Below are positions 22,956 to 29,395 of a stretch of 35,610 nt of DNA, piece after piece. Position numbers and translations under genes: made by a program. The notes beneath the pieces are model-generated. The model searched no databases. It saw only the letters and a program-made list of their open reading frames with translations, and was not told where the DNA came from. Every line of letters begins with the position of its first letter. Within the stretch, counting starts at the first letter, position 1. The stretch is from Candidatus Latescibacterota bacterium (GTDB taxonomy: Bacteria > Latescibacterota > UBA2968 > UBA8231): NCBI GenBank assembly GCA_022819745.1, contig JAJEGS010000042.1, positions 1 through 35,610 on the forward strand, written 5' to 3'.

Positions 22956-23987
22956 TTACCGATCGAAAGAGTCCTTGACACGGCCCCAGCTCGTCTCCTC
23001 AGCCGAGGTAGTGGCTTTGCCGGCGGCCGCGTCCGTGCTCTCCTCCGCGTCCGTGCTTAGCCCACACCCGTACCATCCGCGTCCGTGCTTGCCGAACTCG
23101 TACCATCCGAGCCCGCGCCATCCGAGCCCGTGCTTGCCGAACCCGTTCTCTTCGAAGGCGGCAATTTGGTCTTCGGTTAGGATGGTCGCCAAGCTGACGA
23201 GGAACTGGTATCTGGTCAGCCCTTGCTCTTGAAGGGCTTCGATTTGGGCTTGCTGATCTTCGGTCAAGCCGAGTGGGTTCACGATGCCTTCGAAGATGGC
23301 GCGTTGCTCTGCGGTTAAGAGGGCCTCAAAGTCGGTGCGGTATTGGTCGCTAAGGGCTTGCCGCTGCTCGTTGAGGGTTTCTTGAAGGGCTTCGATTTGG
23401 GCCAACTGGTCTAAGGTCAAGCCGAGTTGGAGTAGTGTGCTCAGGGAGGTGTATCCGCCGCGCTTGGTGTATCCGTTGAGCCCTCGCCATCCGAGCCCGT
23501 GCTTGCCGAATCCGTACTCATCAAGGGCGGCAAGCCCGGCAATTTGGTCTTCGGTTAGGATGGTCGCCAAGTTGATGAGGAACTGGTATCTGGTCAGCCC
23601 TTGCTCTTGGAGGGCTTCGATTTGGGCCTGTTGGTCTTCGGTCAAGCCGAGTGGGTTCACGATGCCTTCGAAGATGGCGCGTTGCTCTTCGGTTAGGAGG
23701 GCCTCAAAGTCGGTGCGGTATTGGTCGCTAAGGGCCTGCCGCTGCTCGTTGAGGGTTTCTTGAAGGGCTTCGATTTGGGCCAACTGGTCTAAGGTCAAGC
23801 CGAGTTGGACGCTCAGGGAGGTGTATCCGCCGCGCTTGGTGTATCCGCTGTCCTTGGTGTCCCCGCGCTTGGTGTACCAGCCGTCCTTGGCGTGCCCACC
23901 CTTGCCGCCCCGGCCTCGTGCCGAGGTGTCCATAGCCGCTGCAGCTACCAATAGCAGCGCGGCTGCGATGACCCATGTTGTCTTCAT
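22956..23987 (-). CDS. LTxxQ (Spy/CpxP/ZraP-like) periplasmic protein with internal duplication
   Basis: The 343-residue product starts with a Sec signal (MKTTWVIAAALLLVAAAAM) after a strong AGGAGG. It then has two nearly identical units of about 126 residues. Each holds two LTxxQ motifs (LTLDQLAQIEAL and LTEDQQAQIEAL), a long helical segment with QRQALSDQYRTDFEALL, and a third related LTEDQ near the end. Between and after the units lie Gly/Lys/His/Trp-rich linkers (GFGKHGLGWRGL, EFGKHGRGWYGCG). Spy, CpxP and ZraP of this family are about 140-170 residues with two LTxxQ motifs and act as stress-induced periplasmic chaperones or zinc binders. The His/Trp-rich linkers could add metal binding. 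First gene of a sigma54-promoter operon. Confidence 0.8.
   Translation of the reverse strand: MKTTWVIAAALLLVAAAAMDTSARGRGGKGGHAKDGWYTKRGDTKDSGYTKRGGYTSLSVQLGLTLDQLAQIEALQETLNEQRQALSDQYRTDFEALLTEEQRAIFEGIVNPLGLTEDQQAQIEALQEQGLTRYQFLINLATILTEDQIAGLAALDEYGFGKHGLGWRGLNGYTKRGGYTSLSTLLQLGLTLDQLAQIEALQETLNEQRQALSDQYRTDFEALLTAEQRAIFEGIVNPLGLTEDQQAQIEALQEQGLTRYQFLVSLATILTEDQIAAFEENGFGKHGLGWRGLGWYEFGKHGRGWYGCGLSTDAEESTDAAAGKATTSAEETSWGRVKDSFDR
23160..23808. repeat. Tandem 378-base in-gene direct repeat
   Basis: The segments 23160-23430 and 23538-23808 are almost identical and lie at a constant offset of 378 bases, that is 126 codons. They differ by scattered substitutions and preserve the frame. The intervening part encodes the Gly/Lys/His/Trp-rich linker. 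Confidence 0.9.
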
Positions 23988-24050
23988 GATGCTCCTCCTA
24001 TGGGATGCGTGTGATGCTCAACGTGCATTGTTGAGTCGCACTGTATTAGA

Positions 24051-24067
24051 GCAACATGTGTGCCACG
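24051..24067 (-). promoter_or_regulatory. Sigma54 (-24/-12) promoter of the LTxxQ operon
   Basis: Read on the minus strand the sequence is GTGGCACACATGTTGCT: TGGCAC, then the invariant spacing, then TTGC. GG is at 24064-24063 and GC at 24052-24051. It matches the TGGCAC-N5-TTGC consensus at every key base. Transcription should start near 24039, giving a leader of about 50 bases before the ATG at 23987. A sigma54 activator gene lies 3 kb away in the same window. Confidence 0.8.
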
Positions 24068-24141
24068 TTAGAATCTTTTTGCAAAAATGCCGTTTTACAG
24101 TGGCAAAACGTCGCATCGTTGCAAAGACTCGGTACGACGAA

Positions 24142-24159
24142 TTCGACCATTTGGTCGAA
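24142..24159. promoter_or_regulatory. Proximal palindrome, probable response-regulator enhancer site
   Basis: TTCGACCATTTGGTCGAA has perfect 8-base arms around TT. Its centre is about 111 bases upstream of the predicted sigma54 start, the normal position for an NtrC-type activator site. The same CGACCA-NN-TGGTCG element recurs 90 bases further on. Confidence 0.65.
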
Positions 24160-24231
24160 GCAGGAAGTTGTTAATATGCCATAACTTTTTGTTTTTATTT
24201 GATCTATAATTCATTCGACCAAAGTCAGAAA

Positions 24232-24249
24232 TTCGACCAAATGGTCGCT
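24232..24249. promoter_or_regulatory. Distal palindrome, probable response-regulator enhancer site
   Basis: TTCGACCAAATGGTCGCT contains CGACCA-AA-TGGTCG, the reverse orientation of the proximal site, centred about 201 bases upstream of the sigma54 start. A half-site ATTCGACCAAA lies at 24213-24223. A TATAAT box on the plus strand (24205-24210, weak -35) falls between the sites. Confidence 0.6.
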
Positions 24250-24270
24250 AGCTAGACAAAGCCCACCAGA

Positions 24271-24883
24271 TCAAAAACAGGCGCACCATCGCCAAGGCAA
24301 AGGACTCGCTGCGGGTCGATTTGAGTGGCCGCCTGTCGCCCTATGATAAGTTGATAAAAAAATACGCTCGCCAGTACGGCCAAGACTGGCGGTTGATTAC
24401 CGCGCAGATGTACCAGGAATCCAAATTTGATCCCGAGGCCACGAGCTGGGTCGGCGCGCGCGGGCTGATGCAGATCATGCCGGTCACTGGACTCGAACTG
24501 GGATTTACCGATCTGCACGATCCTGAAGAGAATATCCACGCGGGGGTAAAGTACCTGTCCCAACTGGTCAACCGCTTCGATCCGCAAATTCCCATTGAGG
24601 AACGGACGCGCCTTGCGCTGGCTGCCTACAATGTTGGCTATGGGCACGTACTCGATGCGCGCCGCTTGGCTCGTGAGAAAGGGTGGAATCCCGACAAGTG
24701 GTTTGGCCACGTGGAACAGGCGATGCGGCTGCTCGCCAAGCCGGCCTATCACAAACGGTCGCGCTACGGCTTCTGTCGCTGCGGCCAGCCCGTGCACTAC
24801 GTGGGCAACATTCAGAATATGTACGACGCCTATGTCGGGATGCTGACGATGGCGAGGGCATCGAACCCAGAGCGTCTCTGAGC
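24271..24883 (+). repeat. Diverged duplicate of the 3' third of the lytic transglycosylase gene
   Basis: This segment aligns with 16757-17368 without gaps that break the frame. Similarity begins abruptly at TCAAAAACA (24271 against 16757), 22 bases after the distal palindrome, and ends just past the stop codon (GAGCGTCT then TGAGCT). Confidence 0.9.
24321..24881 (+). CDS. Stand-alone SLT lytic transglycosylase domain, truncated paralogue
   Basis: From a TTG at 24321 the frame encodes 186 residues corresponding to the SLT domain of the 15277-17367 gene, with the catalytic Glu kept in AQMYQESKFDP and with GARGLMQIMP and ALAAYNVGYGHV intact. Over the aligned 186 positions I count 14 residue replacements against about 38 silent changes, so the copy has been under protein-level selection. 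It lacks a signal peptide, both binding domains and any good ribosome binding site; the frame is closed by TAG at 24249-24251 and has no ATG before 24321. It may be a recently decayed gene whose 5' part was lost, or a domain expressed from the TATAAT at 24205. Confidence 0.5.
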   Translation: MSGRLSPYDKLIKKYARQYGQDWRLITAQMYQESKFDPEATSWVGARGLMQIMPVTGLELGFTDLHDPEENIHAGVKYLSQLVNRFDPQIPIEERTRLALAAYNVGYGHVLDARRLAREKGWNPDKWFGHVEQAMRLLAKPAYHKRSRYGFCRCGQPVHYVGNIQNMYDAYVGMLTMARASNPERL

Positions 24884-24908
24884 TAGTAGGCTGGGACGCG
24901 GAGGTTTC

Positions 24909-24938
24909 TTGACAGGATGCACGGCCGACGGGCATATT
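24909..24938 (+). promoter_or_regulatory. Sigma70 promoter, possibly giving a leaderless mRNA
   Basis: TTGACA at 24909-24914 is a perfect -35 box; CATATT at 24933-24938 follows after 18 bases (TATTAT at 24935-24940 would need 20). Transcription would begin at or next to the ATG at 24946, leaving no room for a ribosome binding site. Confidence 0.5.
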
Positions 24939-24945
24939 ATCCGCT

Positions 24946-25209
24946 ATGAACGCACCTACTTTCGACACGCTCCACGCTGCTAAACGCCTCCGCGAGTCCG
25001 GCTTTGAAGACGCCCAAGCCGAGGCAGTGGTCGCCACCGTCAACGATGCCATTACCGGCGGCGTTGCTTCCAAGGCAGACCTCGCCGAGCTACGCGCCGA
25101 ATTCAAAAGCGACCTCGCCGAATTCAAAAGCGACATCTACAAGCAGTTGTGGATTGTCGCCGCTTTTATCGTCAGCGCCGTCGTTGCGGCGATCAAATTC
25201 CTTCCTTAA
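24946..25209 (+). CDS. Small coiled-coil protein with C-terminal membrane anchor (DUF1640-like)
   Basis: The 87-residue product starts MNAPTFDTLHAAKRLRESGF and has the pattern of DUF1640/CCDC90-like small proteins: FDTL, a helix with ESGFEDAQAEAVV, then a coiled coil containing KADLAELRAEF and a direct repeat of EFKSDLA/EFKSDIY, and finally one membrane span (about 68-84, LWIVAAFIVSAVVAAIKF). It probably forms membrane-anchored oligomers; the bacterial role is not established. No Shine-Dalgarno precedes the ATG. It converges on the TRAP permease gene, with stops 14 bases apart. Confidence 0.7.
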   Translation: MNAPTFDTLHAAKRLRESGFEDAQAEAVVATVNDAITGGVASKADLAELRAEFKSDLAEFKSDIYKQLWIVAAFIVSAVVAAIKFLP

Positions 25210-25223
25210 AGCGCTCCCAAACC

Positions 25224-26618
25224 TTACCCGCGTCCGAACACCTTCGCCGGTAGATACGTAGCCAGTTCCGGCACGAACCACAGCCCTGCTAACAGCAGCA
25301 CCTGAATGGCGATAAAGGGCACGACTCCCCGATAGATTTGCGGCGTGCTGATCTCAGGGGGAGCGACGCCGCGCAAGTAAAAGAGCGAGAAGCCAAACGG
25401 GGGCGTGAGAAAAGAGGTCTGCAAATTCAGGGCGATCATCACGCCCAACCACACCGGATCTAGGCCCATCGTCAAGAGGATCGGGCCGACGATGGGGACG
25501 ACGACGAAGATGATCTCGAAGAAGTCGAGAAAAAAGCCGAGCAAAAACATCACGGCCATCACCAGCGCAAAAGAGCCGAGCACGCCGCCGGTCGCCTCAT
25601 GGGTTAGAAAACTCTCGACTGCTTCGTCGCCCCCGTAGCCGCGAAAGACCAGCGAGAACACGCTCGCGCCGATGAGGATGATGAAGACCATGGCGTTGAT
25701 CTCGGTGGTGGTGCGCATGACTTCTTTGAGCGCGGTGCGGTTGAAATGACCTTTGGCCAGCGACAAGAGTATGGCCCCGACCGCGCCGACCGAAGCTGCC
25801 TCGGTCGGCGTGGCTACTCCGAAGAGAATGGAGCCGAGCACCCCGCAGATGAGGACTAGGGGCGGCACGAGGGCTGCGCCGAGGCGGCGGAAGAAGGCCG
25901 CGCTGAGGATTTGCGCGCGCTCCTCGGCTGGCACGGCTGGCACGGTAGAAGGTTTGAGGAGGCCGAGGGCGATTATATAGAGGATATAGAGGCCCATCAG
26001 CACGACGCCGGGCACGAGCGCGCCCATAAAGAGGTCGCCGACCGACACCGAGACCGGGGCGAAATTGCCCATTTTGAGCTGGGCCTGCTGGTACGCCGAG
26101 GAGACCACGTCGCCGAGGATGACTAGCACAATGCTGGGCGGGATGATCTGGCCCAGCGTCCCCGAAGCGCAGATGATGCCGGTGGAAACCGCTGGGGAGT
26201 ACGCGCGTTTGAGCATGGCCGGCAGCGAAATGAGTCCCATGGTGACGACCGTTGCGCCGACGATGCCAGTGGAAGCCGCCAACAGGCCTCCGACGAGGCA
26301 GACCGAAATCCCCAGTCCGCCGCACAAGCTGCCGCAGAGCTGAGCCATGGTTTCGAGCAGGTCCTCGGCGATTTTCGAGCGCTCTAGCACGACCCCCATA
26401 AAGACGAACAGCGGCACGGCCATCAGGGTCTCGTTGGACATGATGCCGTAGATGCGGGCCGGCAAAGCCGAGAGAAAGGCCGCGTCAAAGTCGCCGGTGA
26501 GGACGCCGAGGCCGGCAAAGCCGAGAGCCGTACCCGCGAGGCAAAAGGCCACTGGGAAGCCAGATAGCAGCACCGCGAAGGTGCAGAGGAACATGGCCAG
26601 CGGCGCGAATTCGCTCAT
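25224..26618 (-). CDS. dctM: TRAP transporter large permease (DctM)
   Basis: The start is ATG 26618 (MSEFAPLAMFLCTFAVLLSG), which overlaps the stop of the small permease (ATGA); the frame is open much further upstream, but that part is antisense-like and overlaps dctQ. The 464-residue product has about 12 membrane spans and DctM hallmarks: GFPVAFCLAG, MAVPLFVFMGVVLERS, STGIVGATVVTMGLISLPAM, ASGTLGQIIPPSIVLVILG and VATPTEAASVGAVGA. It is the sodium-coupled membrane translocation subunit, working with DctQ and the DctP-type receptor upstream. It is the last gene of the operon starting at 32950. Confidence 0.93.
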   Translation of the reverse strand: MSEFAPLAMFLCTFAVLLSGFPVAFCLAGTALGFAGLGVLTGDFDAAFLSALPARIYGIMSNETLMAVPLFVFMGVVLERSKIAEDLLETMAQLCGSLCGGLGISVCLVGGLLAASTGIVGATVVTMGLISLPAMLKRAYSPAVSTGIICASGTLGQIIPPSIVLVILGDVVSSAYQQAQLKMGNFAPVSVSVGDLFMGALVPGVVLMGLYILYIIALGLLKPSTVPAVPAEERAQILSAAFFRRLGAALVPPLVLICGVLGSILFGVATPTEAASVGAVGAILLSLAKGHFNRTALKEVMRTTTEINAMVFIILIGASVFSLVFRGYGGDEAVESFLTHEATGGVLGSFALVMAVMFLLGFFLDFFEIIFVVVPIVGPILLTMGLDPVWLGVMIALNLQTSFLTPPFGFSLFYLRGVAPPEISTPQIYRGVVPFIAIQVLLLAGLWFVPELATYLPAKVFGRG

Positions 26619-27091
26619 TGGGTGCGGAGGGTTTGTAAACTGTGATGAATGATGGCCAGGGCCTGCAAAAACAGCAGCACAAAGCACAGGGGAATGGCGG
26701 TTTTGAGCAGATAGACCGCTTCCAAGCCGCCGCCGTCTTGGGAGCCTTCGAGCACGGCCCAAGAGTTGGCGACAAAGGGCAGCGATTGGTAGAACAGCAC
26801 CGCGCAGCAGGGAATTAGCAGCAGCGCGCTGCCCAAGAGATTGACTAGGGCCTTGCGTCGTTCGTCCAAGGGCCGGTAGAGGATATCGACGCGGACGTGC
26901 TCGTCGCGCGAGAGGGTGTAGCTGGCTGCGAGGAGGAAGGTAAAGGCGTGCATGTACAGGGCTATTTCCTGCATCCAGACCCAGCCGCGCCCAAAGAGGT
27001 AGCGCAAGATCACGACGACAAAAGTCACCAAGACCATGCCCAGCGTCAGCCAAGGCACGGTGTGGACGATGAAGCGATTGAGGCGTTCCAT
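26615..27091 (-). CDS. dctQ: TRAP transporter small permease (DctQ)
   Basis: The 158-residue product from ATG 27091 (MERLNRFIVHTVPW) has the four membrane helices of DctQ proteins and the conserved VVILRYLFGRGWVWMQEIA (R-Y-x-F...W..E) after helix one, plus LSRDEHVRVDILY. A TTG at 27106 would add five residues and overlap the receptor gene; the ATG, seven bases after that gene, is preferred. It overlaps dctM by four bases. DctQ and DctM form the membrane complex of the transporter. Confidence 0.9.
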   Translation of the reverse strand: MERLNRFIVHTVPWLTLGMVLVTFVVVILRYLFGRGWVWMQEIALYMHAFTFLLAASYTLSRDEHVRVDILYRPLDERRKALVNLLGSALLLIPCCAVLFYQSLPFVANSWAVLEGSQDGGGLEAVYLLKTAIPLCFVLLFLQALAIIHHSLQTLRTQ

Positions 27092-27098
27092 GCGAGCG

Positions 27099-28223
27099 TC
27101 AGCCAAACGTCAGGGCGCGGGCCTGGGTATAGGCTTCTTCGGAGACATGCGTGTACGCGATGGAGTTTTTGCGGAAGGCGTCAAATGAGTCATAGACCCG
27201 GCTGGAGAAGGGGTCTTGGCCGGCGACCTCGGCTACTACTTCGGCGGACACTTTGCCGATTTGCGCCAACAGCTCGTCGGAAAAGCGCCGGAGCTGGACG
27301 CCGTGTTCGTCAACCAAGGTCTTGAGGGCTTGGCTGTTGCGCGCGGTGAACTCGCTGAGCATGTCGTCGTTGGCTGCTTGGCAGGCGTACTCGACGACGG
27401 CTTGAAGGTCTGAAGGAAGGGCTTCCAAGGCTTGCTTGTTGACCATGCACTCTAGCGCAGTCCCCGGCTCGTGCCAGCCCGGCCAGTAGTAGTATTGGGC
27501 GGCTTGGTGTAGCCCAAAGGCGAGATCGTTGTACGGGCCGACCCATTCAGTGGCGTCGATGGCACCGGTCTTGAGAGCTTGGAAAATCTCGCCGCCGGGC
27601 AGGGCTTTGACCGTGACTTCGAGGCGGCGCAGGACCTCGCCGCCCAAGCCCGGCATCCGCATGACCAAACCGGAAAAATCGGCGAGGGTGTTGATTTCTC
27701 GGTTGAACCAACCGCCCATCTGCACGCCCGTGTTGCCGACGGGAAAGGCTCGGAGGTTGAAGTCGGCGTAGAGTTCGTCCCACAGGCTCTGGCCGCCGCC
27801 ATAGCGCAGCCAGCCGTTGATCTCGGTCGCGTTTAGCCCAAAGGGGACAGCCGAGAAAAACTGGGTTGCCTCGTGCTTGCCCTTCCAGTAGTAAGCGGCT
27901 CCGTGGCCCATCTCGGCGGTGCCGCCGGAGACCGCGTCGAATACGCCTGAGGCTGGTACCAACTCGCCCGCGCCATACACCTTGACGTGCAGGCGTCCAT
28001 CGGACAGAGCCTCAATGCTGTGGGCGAGGTTGTTGGCACCGGTGCCCAGCGCTGGAAAGTCCTTGGGCCAGGTGGTGACCATCTTCCATTTGAAGCGCTG
28101 TTGGGATTGGACCGCAGGAGCCGCTTGCTGTTCGGCTTGGCCACAGGCGGCCAAGCCGCCGGCCGCAACGAGCGGGGCGCTTTGCAGAAAGGAGCGGCGC
28201 GAGCGTTGTGTAGAATGTTGCAT
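27099..28223 (-). CDS. dctP: TRAP transporter substrate-binding protein (DctP/TakP-like), Tat lipoprotein
   Basis: The 374-residue product carries a twin-arginine signal (RRSFLQSAP, Arg9-Arg10) and also a lipobox GLAAC (Cys27), so it looks like a Tat-exported lipoprotein. The body fits the DctP family: FKWKMVTTWPKDFPALGTGA at the N-lobe, YGAGELVPASGVFDAVSGG, and the signature MPGLGGEVLRRL ... ALPGGEIFQALKTGAIDATEWVGP with the substrate-clamping arginine. The last segment resembles TakP, which binds 2-oxo acids such as pyruvate. GAGG precedes the ATG. Downstream of an indolepyruvate-type oxidoreductase, a 2-oxo-acid or aryl-oxo-acid ligand is a fair inference. Confidence 0.92.
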   Translation of the reverse strand: MQHSTQRSRRSFLQSAPLVAAGGLAACGQAEQQAAPAVQSQQRFKWKMVTTWPKDFPALGTGANNLAHSIEALSDGRLHVKVYGAGELVPASGVFDAVSGGTAEMGHGAAYYWKGKHEATQFFSAVPFGLNATEINGWLRYGGGQSLWDELYADFNLRAFPVGNTGVQMGGWFNREINTLADFSGLVMRMPGLGGEVLRRLEVTVKALPGGEIFQALKTGAIDATEWVGPYNDLAFGLHQAAQYYYWPGWHEPGTALECMVNKQALEALPSDLQAVVEYACQAANDDMLSEFTARNSQALKTLVDEHGVQLRRFSDELLAQIGKVSAEVVAEVAGQDPFSSRVYDSFDAFRKNSIAYTHVSEEAYTQARALTFG

Positions 28224-28229
28224 GGAACC

Positions 28230-28910
28230 TCAGCTTTTGTTGATCAGATGACAGGAGCCGTCGTCTTGACCGACGATCACGAGATGAGTCATTGCGAGGA
28301 AAAGGCCGTTTTCCACGACTCCGGGCAGGCTGTTGAGCCAGCGCTCGGTGGCGCGGGCGTCGTCGATTCCCTCGGGAAAGCGAGCGTCGATGACGTAGTT
28401 GCCGTTGTCGGTGACAAACGGGGTGTCCGGTGCCTGCAAGCGCAAGGCTGGGGCGAGCCCGCGCTCTTTGAGATGCCGTGCGATGAGAGCATGAGACCAA
28501 GGGACGACCTCGACCGGCAGCGGGGATTTGGTGCCGAGCTGATCGACTAGCTTGGATGGATCGGCGACAATGATTTGGTGCGCGGTGATGGAGGCGACGA
28601 TTTTCTCGCGCAAGAGCGCGCCGCCTAGGCCCTTGATTAAGTCGAGGTTGGGATCGACCTCGTCAGCCCCGTCAATGGTCAAATCGACGCTGGACACCTC
28701 GGCAAGCGTCGTCAGTTCAATGTCGAGGGAGCGGGCCAAGGTGGCCGAGGCTTCTGAGGTCGGGATGGCCTTAACGGACAGTCCGCCCGCGACGCGCTCC
28801 CCGAGGGCGCGGATGGCCCACTCAGTGGTCGAGCCAGTGCCCAAGCCCACGATCATCCCGGATTCAATGTACTCGGCGGCGCGACGGCCGGCGGCTTCTT
28901 TCGGCGTCAT
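28230..28910 (-). CDS. rpiA: Ribose-5-phosphate isomerase A
   Basis: The 226-residue product aligns with RpiA over its full length: VGLGTGSTTEWAI (24-36), IPTSEASATLA, DLTIDGADEVDPNLDLIKG and GGALLREKIVA. The active-site set is present (Asp80, Asp83, Lys93 and Glu102, one less than E. coli numbering). It interconverts ribose-5-phosphate and ribulose-5-phosphate in the pentose phosphate pathway, in the cytoplasm. It lies 12 bases after the GNAT gene and 6 bases before dctP. Its place inside a 2-oxo-acid catabolic operon is not explained by its reaction. Confidence 0.96.
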   Translation of the reverse strand: MTPKEAAGRRAAEYIESGMIVGLGTGSTTEWAIRALGERVAGGLSVKAIPTSEASATLARSLDIELTTLAEVSSVDLTIDGADEVDPNLDLIKGLGGALLREKIVASITAHQIIVADPSKLVDQLGTKSPLPVEVVPWSHALIARHLKERGLAPALRLQAPDTPFVTDNGNYVIDARFPEGIDDARATERWLNSLPGVVENGLFLAMTHLVIVGQDDGSCHLINKS

Positions 28911-28922
28911 GTCGTTACCAAT

Positions 28923-29390
28923 TTAGAGGCGCGTGCAATAGTGGATCTGGCGGGCGACTTCCTCAAAGCCGAGGCTGGGATACAAGTGCGCGCCGATGGG
29001 ATTTTGCGCCAGCGTCTCGATTTTGGCGCACTCCATACCAGCGGCGCGCAGATGCGCTAAGCCGTGCTCCAGGAGTTGGCGACCCACACCCTTGCCTTGG
29101 CAATGCGGCAGGACGGCGAGGTTGGGAATCCCGCCGATTTTGCTCTCGCGGTCGATGCGGGTGGTGATGTAGCCTACTACCTCGCCGTTTTCTTCCCACA
29201 CAAAGACGCCGCTTGCCCGCTCGCCGGCCACGTCGTCGTCAATGTGGCGCAGCTTGCGGAATTGCCAGTCGCGTCCGCCGATTAGCCCGAAGCGCTGCTC
29301 GATGTTGTGATCGATGGATACGCCGGGGAAGCAAACGGCCGTGATGTGCTTGAGCGCGGGCAAGTCCGCTGGGCGATAGGGGCGAATCAC
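28923..29390 (-). CDS. GNAT-family N-acetyltransferase
   Basis: The likely start is GTG 29390 (VIRPYRPADLPALKHIT), 5 bases after the stop of the oxidoreductase gene; the open frame extends far upstream but only inside that gene. The 155-residue product is a single GNAT domain: FVWEENGEVVGYITTRI, then motif A NLAVLPHCQGKGVGRQLLEHGL with the QxxGxG acetyl-CoA loop, then ETLAQNPIGAHLYPSLGFEE. Its layout resembles RimI-type acetyltransferases. The substrate is unknown. It is the second gene of the operon. Confidence 0.85.
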   Translation of the reverse strand: MIRPYRPADLPALKHITAVCFPGVSIDHNIEQRFGLIGGRDWQFRKLRHIDDDVAGERASGVFVWEENGEVVGYITTRIDRESKIGGIPNLAVLPHCQGKGVGRQLLEHGLAHLRAAGMECAKIETLAQNPIGAHLYPSLGFEEVARQIHYCTRL

Positions 29391-29395
29391 AGCGG

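Noticed and set aside
23160..23808. Possible CRISPR-like or satellite repeat array
   Set aside because: There are only two long units at a 126-codon offset, in frame within a protein with a signal peptide; there are no short repeats with unique spacers.
24252..25136. Minus-strand frame of 294 codons across the SLT copy and the small membrane protein gene
   Set aside because: A similar antisense frame exists opposite the original transglycosylase domain, so it follows from the duplicated coding sequence and is not an independent gene.
26619..27053. N-terminal extension of the TRAP large permease
   Set aside because: It overlaps the small permease gene almost entirely; the ATGA overlap at 26615-26618 marks the true start.
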